NCBI GenBank assembly: GCA_039922955.1 | Contig: JBDTDR010000216.1 | Coordinates: 1 to 8,217, forward strand | Length of the DNA: 8,217 bases | Source: Tumulicola sp039922955 | GTDB lineage: Bacteria; Vulcanimicrobiota; Vulcanimicrobiia; Vulcanimicrobiales; Vulcanimicrobiaceae | Direction: 5' to 3' | Shown here: one piece after another, positions 5,874 through 8,217 of the stretch | Layout: every line of letters begins with the position of its first letter | Position numbering within the stretch: the stretch's first letter is position 1 | The notes under the pieces: generated by a model | Database searches by the model: none | Told to the model about the DNA's origin: nothing | The model's input: only the letters and a program-made list of their open reading frames with translations | Program-made: the position numbers and the translations under genes

Positions 5874-7163
5874 ATGTTGGATATCGCCGTCGTTCGGCGG
5901 GACCCCGACCGCGTTCGACGGTCGGCCCGTCGCCGTGGGCTCGACCCATCTTATATCGACGAGATTCTGCGTTACGACGTGGAGTACCGCTCCGCGCTCA
6001 CGGCGGTCGAGCAAGCACAAGCCGAAAAGAACCGTCTCTCCGCCGAGATCGGCAGGGCTTCCGATAAAGCGGCGGCGGGGCGCGAACTGCGTCCTCGAAT
6101 AGACGAACTCTCACGCCGAATCGGGCAATGCGAAGAGCGTGCGCGGTCGCTCTCGCCCGAACACGAGGGTTCGCCGCTGCGCGGGTTGCTCGAAAGCACG
6201 CCGAACCTGCTCGACGATTCGGTTCCCGACGGAAGCGACGAAAATGCCAATCGGGTGGTTCGAACGTGGGGCGATCCGTGGAGCTTTGACTTTGCGCCGA
6301 AGCCGCACTGGGAACTGGGCGAAGCGCTCGACGTCCTCGACTTCGAACGCGCCGCCAAACTGTCGGGAAGCCGGTTCGCGGTAGTGAAGGGGCGCGGAGC
6401 GCGACTGTCGCGTTCGCTCGCTTCGTTCTTTCTCGATCGCGCCGCCGCCGCCGGCTACGTCGAGATCGTCCCGCCGCTCTTGGTGAGCCGCGCGACGATG
6501 TGGTCGACCGGTCAGTTGAGCAAGTTCGCGGACGCGATGTTCCGCGACCCCGACGCCGACCTGTTCATGATTCCGACCGCCGAAGTTCCGCTCACCGCGT
6601 TGCGCGGCAACGAGATCCTCAACGCCGGCGAGCTGCCGCTCCGCTACACCGCCTATACGCCGTGCTTTCGCAAGGAGGCCGGGGCCGCCGGGAAAGACAC
6701 GCGAGGCCTCATCCGCCAGCATCAATTCGAAAAGGTCGAACTCGTGTGGCTCACCGCGCCGGAGATGTCGTTCGATGCGCTTGAAACGCTGACGCACGAC
6801 GCTGAAGCGCTGCTGCAAGCGTTGAACCTACCCTATCGCGTCGTCGCGCTCTGCGCCGGCGACGTAAGCTTCAATGCCGCGAAAACCTACGACCTCGAGG
6901 TTTGGTTCCCGAGTGCGGGCGCCTACCGCGAAATAAGCTCGTGTTCGGACTGTACCGACTTTCAAGCGCGGCGTGCGGGACTTCGCTACCGCCGCGACCC
7001 GAAAAGCAAGCCCGAGTTCGTGCATACGCTCAACGGCTCGGCGCTTGCGGTCGGACGCACGTTGGCTGCGTTGCTGGAAAATTATCAGCAATCCGACGGT
7101 TCGGTCGTCATCCCCGAAGCGCTGCGCCCGTACACCGGATTCGATTGTATCGGGACGGCCTAG
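5874..7163 (+). CDS. serS: Seryl-tRNA synthetase
   Basis: Class II aminoacyl-tRNA synthetase that charges tRNA-Ser (and tRNA-Sec where present). The 429 residues match the bacterial norm. Seen: the typical opening MLDIAVVRRDPDRVR, a charged helical arm at about residues 27-100 (the coiled coil that grips the tRNA-Ser long arm), STPNLLDDSVPDG, KLSGSRFAVVKG (about 162-173), motif 2 region FRKEAGAAGKDTRGLIRQHQF (about 265-285), TAEVPL (about 235-240), REISSCSDCTDFQARR (about 352-367) and motif 3 LNGSALAVGRTLAALLENYQ (about 386-405). ATG at 5874 is preferred because it reproduces the family N-terminus; an in-frame ATG at 5859 would add MARFS. Neither has a Shine-Dalgarno. It is divergent from moeA and convergent with the gene ending at 7171. 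Confidence 0.97.
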   Translation: MLDIAVVRRDPDRVRRSARRRGLDPSYIDEILRYDVEYRSALTAVEQAQAEKNRLSAEIGRASDKAAAGRELRPRIDELSRRIGQCEERARSLSPEHEGSPLRGLLESTPNLLDDSVPDGSDENANRVVRTWGDPWSFDFAPKPHWELGEALDVLDFERAAKLSGSRFAVVKGRGARLSRSLASFFLDRAAAAGYVEIVPPLLVSRATMWSTGQLSKFADAMFRDPDADLFMIPTAEVPLTALRGNEILNAGELPLRYTAYTPCFRKEAGAAGKDTRGLIRQHQFEKVELVWLTAPEMSFDALETLTHDAEALLQALNLPYRVVALCAGDVSFNAAKTYDLEVWFPSAGAYREISSCSDCTDFQARRAGLRYRRDPKSKPEFVHTLNGSALAVGRTLAALLENYQQSDGSVVIPEALRPYTGFDCIGTA

Positions 7164-7185
7164 CCGGTTGCTAAACGGAACCGGC
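7163..7185. terminator. Perfect 7-bp inverted repeat at the convergent junction, possible weak bidirectional terminator
   Basis: GCCGGTT (7163-7169) and AACCGGC (7179-7185) can form a GC-rich stem with a 9-base loop. It begins in the last base of the serS stop codon and covers the last codons of the convergent minus-strand gene, the place where a shared terminator would be expected. No T-run follows on either strand, so it does not look like a standard intrinsic terminator, and chance occurrence in GC-rich DNA is possible. Confidence 0.3.
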
Positions 7186-7524
7186 GGCTTCGAGCATGTC
7201 GGCTAGCGCTTCGACGGCGGGGGAGCGTTCGCGCACCCGTGCGCCGGCCGGGAAGAACGCCTCGACCCGCACGGCCGTGTGCGTATCGTCGATTCGGTGC
7301 AGGCAGCAGCGAACGCGCTCGTTGTTGACCAGGCCGAAGGCTGCCTCGATCGTGCCTCCGCGCCGATCGTCGATCGCGATATGCGCGCCCAACGCGAGTT
7401 CGATCGCTTGCAGAACGCGATCGAACGCCGCGTCGTAACCGGCCGTCAGTTCCACGTCGCGATGGGGGCGCAGGCCGACGCGCGGCCGATCCGTTCGAGC
7501 AAACCATCGAGCTAGAAAACTCAT
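7171..7524 (-). CDS. Small protein of unknown function (117 residues)
   Basis: I do not recognise a family. The protein begins with a short basic stretch with a few hydrophobic residues (MSFLARWFARTDRPR). A likely compact alpha/beta domain follows: ELTAGYDAAFDRVLQAIELAL (probable helix, about 25-45), AHIAIDDRRGGTIEAAFGL (strand-turn-strand, about 48-65), ERVRCCLHRI, then DDTHTAVRVEAFF, a final strand pair, and a C-terminal helix (SPAVEALADMLEAA). There is no clear signal peptide, membrane span, or Cys/His metal cluster; two adjacent Cys occur at 73-74. It looks cytoplasmic. The ATG at 7524 overlaps the stop of the upstream DUF4010-type membrane protein (ATGA, 7521-7524), so the two are probably co-translated. 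The open frame continues upstream to about 7950, but that part is arginine-rich shadow of the membrane-protein gene. It ends with TAG 7 bases from the serS stop. Confidence 0.75.
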   Translation of the reverse strand: MSFLARWFARTDRPRVGLRPHRDVELTAGYDAAFDRVLQAIELALGAHIAIDDRRGGTIEAAFGLVNNERVRCCLHRIDDTHTAVRVEAFFPAGARVRERSPAVEALADMLEAAGSV

Positions 7525-8217
7525 CGCAGCAGCGCATATCCGACCGCGATTCCGATCGCGGCGACTGCCACCAACGCGCCGGCCGGAAGCCAGCTTTCGC
7601 GGCGGCGCGAGAACGAAAGCGTATATGCCGCTTTCAGCACGTTGTTCGACGACGTCGCAATGACGATTGCCAGCGCGGCCGTGGCGAAGCCGAGCTTCGC
7701 GACGCCGCCTTGCGCGAGACTTAGTACGAATGGATCGATGTCGGTGATACCCACCACGGCCGCCAGCCCGAAAACGCCGGCTCGGCCCAAATTCGTCTGC
7801 ACCAGCGCCGTCACGATCGAGATGCCTACCATCAACGCGGCAAAAATGAGCGCCGTCGAAAGCTGCAGCGGGTTCGGCGCCGAGTCGCGAATCGGCGTGC
7901 GGGGCGCGGCGCGCCCTCGAAACCACGCAAACCCCAGCATCAGCCCGCACGGAACGATCATCGGAAGCAGCAGCGCGCGCCCCAGGGAAGCGCTAAAAAT
8001 TGCGCAGATAGCGAGGATCCGAAGATACATCATGCCGGTGGCCGCGACAATCCCCGATTCGAGCTCCGGCGACATCCCTTCGTCGCGCGAACGCCGCGCC
8101 AACACGACCGTCGTCGCCGTCGAGGAATACAGCCCGCCGAGGATTGAGGTCAGCAACGCGCCGCGGCCCGGAAAGACGTAGCGCTGCAGCAAATAGCTCG
8201 CGTAGGAAATCGAGGAG
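7521..8217 (-). CDS. DUF4010/MgtC-type membrane protein, C-terminal part (5' end outside window)
   Basis: An integral membrane protein truncated by the right edge; 231 codons plus stop are visible, with no start. The sequence is rich in hydrophobic spans, about six: around LRILAICAIFSASL, LLLPMIVPCGLMLGFAWF, STALIFAALMVGISIVTALV, AGVFGLAAVVGI, FATAALAIVIAT and AGALVAVAAIGIAVGYALL. The block GGLYSSTATTVVLARRS near the visible start is the signature of DUF4010, the C-terminal domain found in MgtC/SapB-family proteins. The later GITDIDPFVLSLAQ and IATSSNNVLKAAY blocks also fit (family pattern GITDxDxxxLS and SNxxxKA). An N-terminal MgtC domain would lie beyond 8217. Its function and any transported substrate are unknown; MgtC relatives are linked to magnesium or acid stress, but DUF4010 proteins are uncharacterised. 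It is followed by the 117-residue protein with a 4-base overlap. Confidence 0.85.
   Translation of the reverse strand, partial: SSISYASYLLQRYVFPGRGALLTSILGGLYSSTATTVVLARRSRDEGMSPELESGIVAATGMMYLRILAICAIFSASLGRALLLPMIVPCGLMLGFAWFRGRAAPRTPIRDSAPNPLQLSTALIFAALMVGISIVTALVQTNLGRAGVFGLAAVVGITDIDPFVLSLAQGGVAKLGFATAALAIVIATSSNNVLKAAYTLSFSRRRESWLPAGALVAVAAIGIAVGYALLR

Noticed and set aside
7525..7950. Extension of the 117-residue protein up to 7950
   Set aside because: This stretch is antisense-like, Arg-rich shadow of the DUF4010 gene in another frame; the ATGA overlap at 7521-7524 marks the likely start.
1..8217. CRISPR arrays, insertion sequences, phage or defence genes, toxin-antitoxin pairs
   Set aside because: No direct-repeat array, transposase motif, terminal inverted repeat or other such family was seen; every stretch is covered by recognisable housekeeping or common-family genes.

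Overview
The window is GC-rich bacterial chromosomal DNA with almost no non-coding space. It holds eleven protein genes, nine complete and two cut by the window edges. I see no RNA gene, insertion sequence, phage gene or CRISPR array. All recognisable genes are housekeeping or common accessory families. The tilS-hpt-ftsH order is the one known from Bacillus and many other bacteria. Taxonomy cannot be fixed from the sequence alone; a free-living, GC-rich lineage outside the best-studied phyla is my inference only.

Positions 1-5857, minus strand: a compact run of eight genes read right to left. The order is moeA (molybdopterin molybdotransferase), a HisC-type aminotransferase, a calcineurin-like phosphoesterase, a hotdog thioesterase, smpB (trans-translation), tilS (tRNA-Ile lysidine synthase), hpt (purine salvage) and the first 119 codons of ftsH (membrane AAA+ protease). 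Junctions are very tight: four are 4-base overlaps of start and stop (GTGA or ATGA), and two are gaps of 1 and 3 bases. Only hpt-ftsH has a visible gap (22 bases). Five of the eight genes appear to start with GTG, and the aminotransferase seems to start at a non-standard codon (CTG or ATT) behind a strong Shine-Dalgarno. The layout suggests one transcript with translational coupling, but the products serve unrelated pathways (cofactor synthesis, amino acid metabolism, ribosome rescue, tRNA modification, nucleotide salvage, proteolysis).

Positions 5859-7163, plus strand: serS (seryl-tRNA synthetase), divergent from moeA, with start regions 1-16 bases apart or overlapping depending on the starts used. 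Any promoter for either gene must therefore lie partly in the other gene's coding sequence.

Positions 7171-8217, minus strand: a two-gene unit converging on serS. A DUF4010/MgtC-type membrane protein (5' end outside the window) overlaps by ATGA a 117-residue protein that I do not recognise. A short perfect inverted repeat spans the serS/unknown-gene junction.

I found no new biological system. The points most worth checking are the aminotransferase start codon, a small hairpin between a good Shine-Dalgarno and the hpt start, the overlapping divergent moeA/serS starts, and the unknown small protein coupled to the DUF4010 gene.
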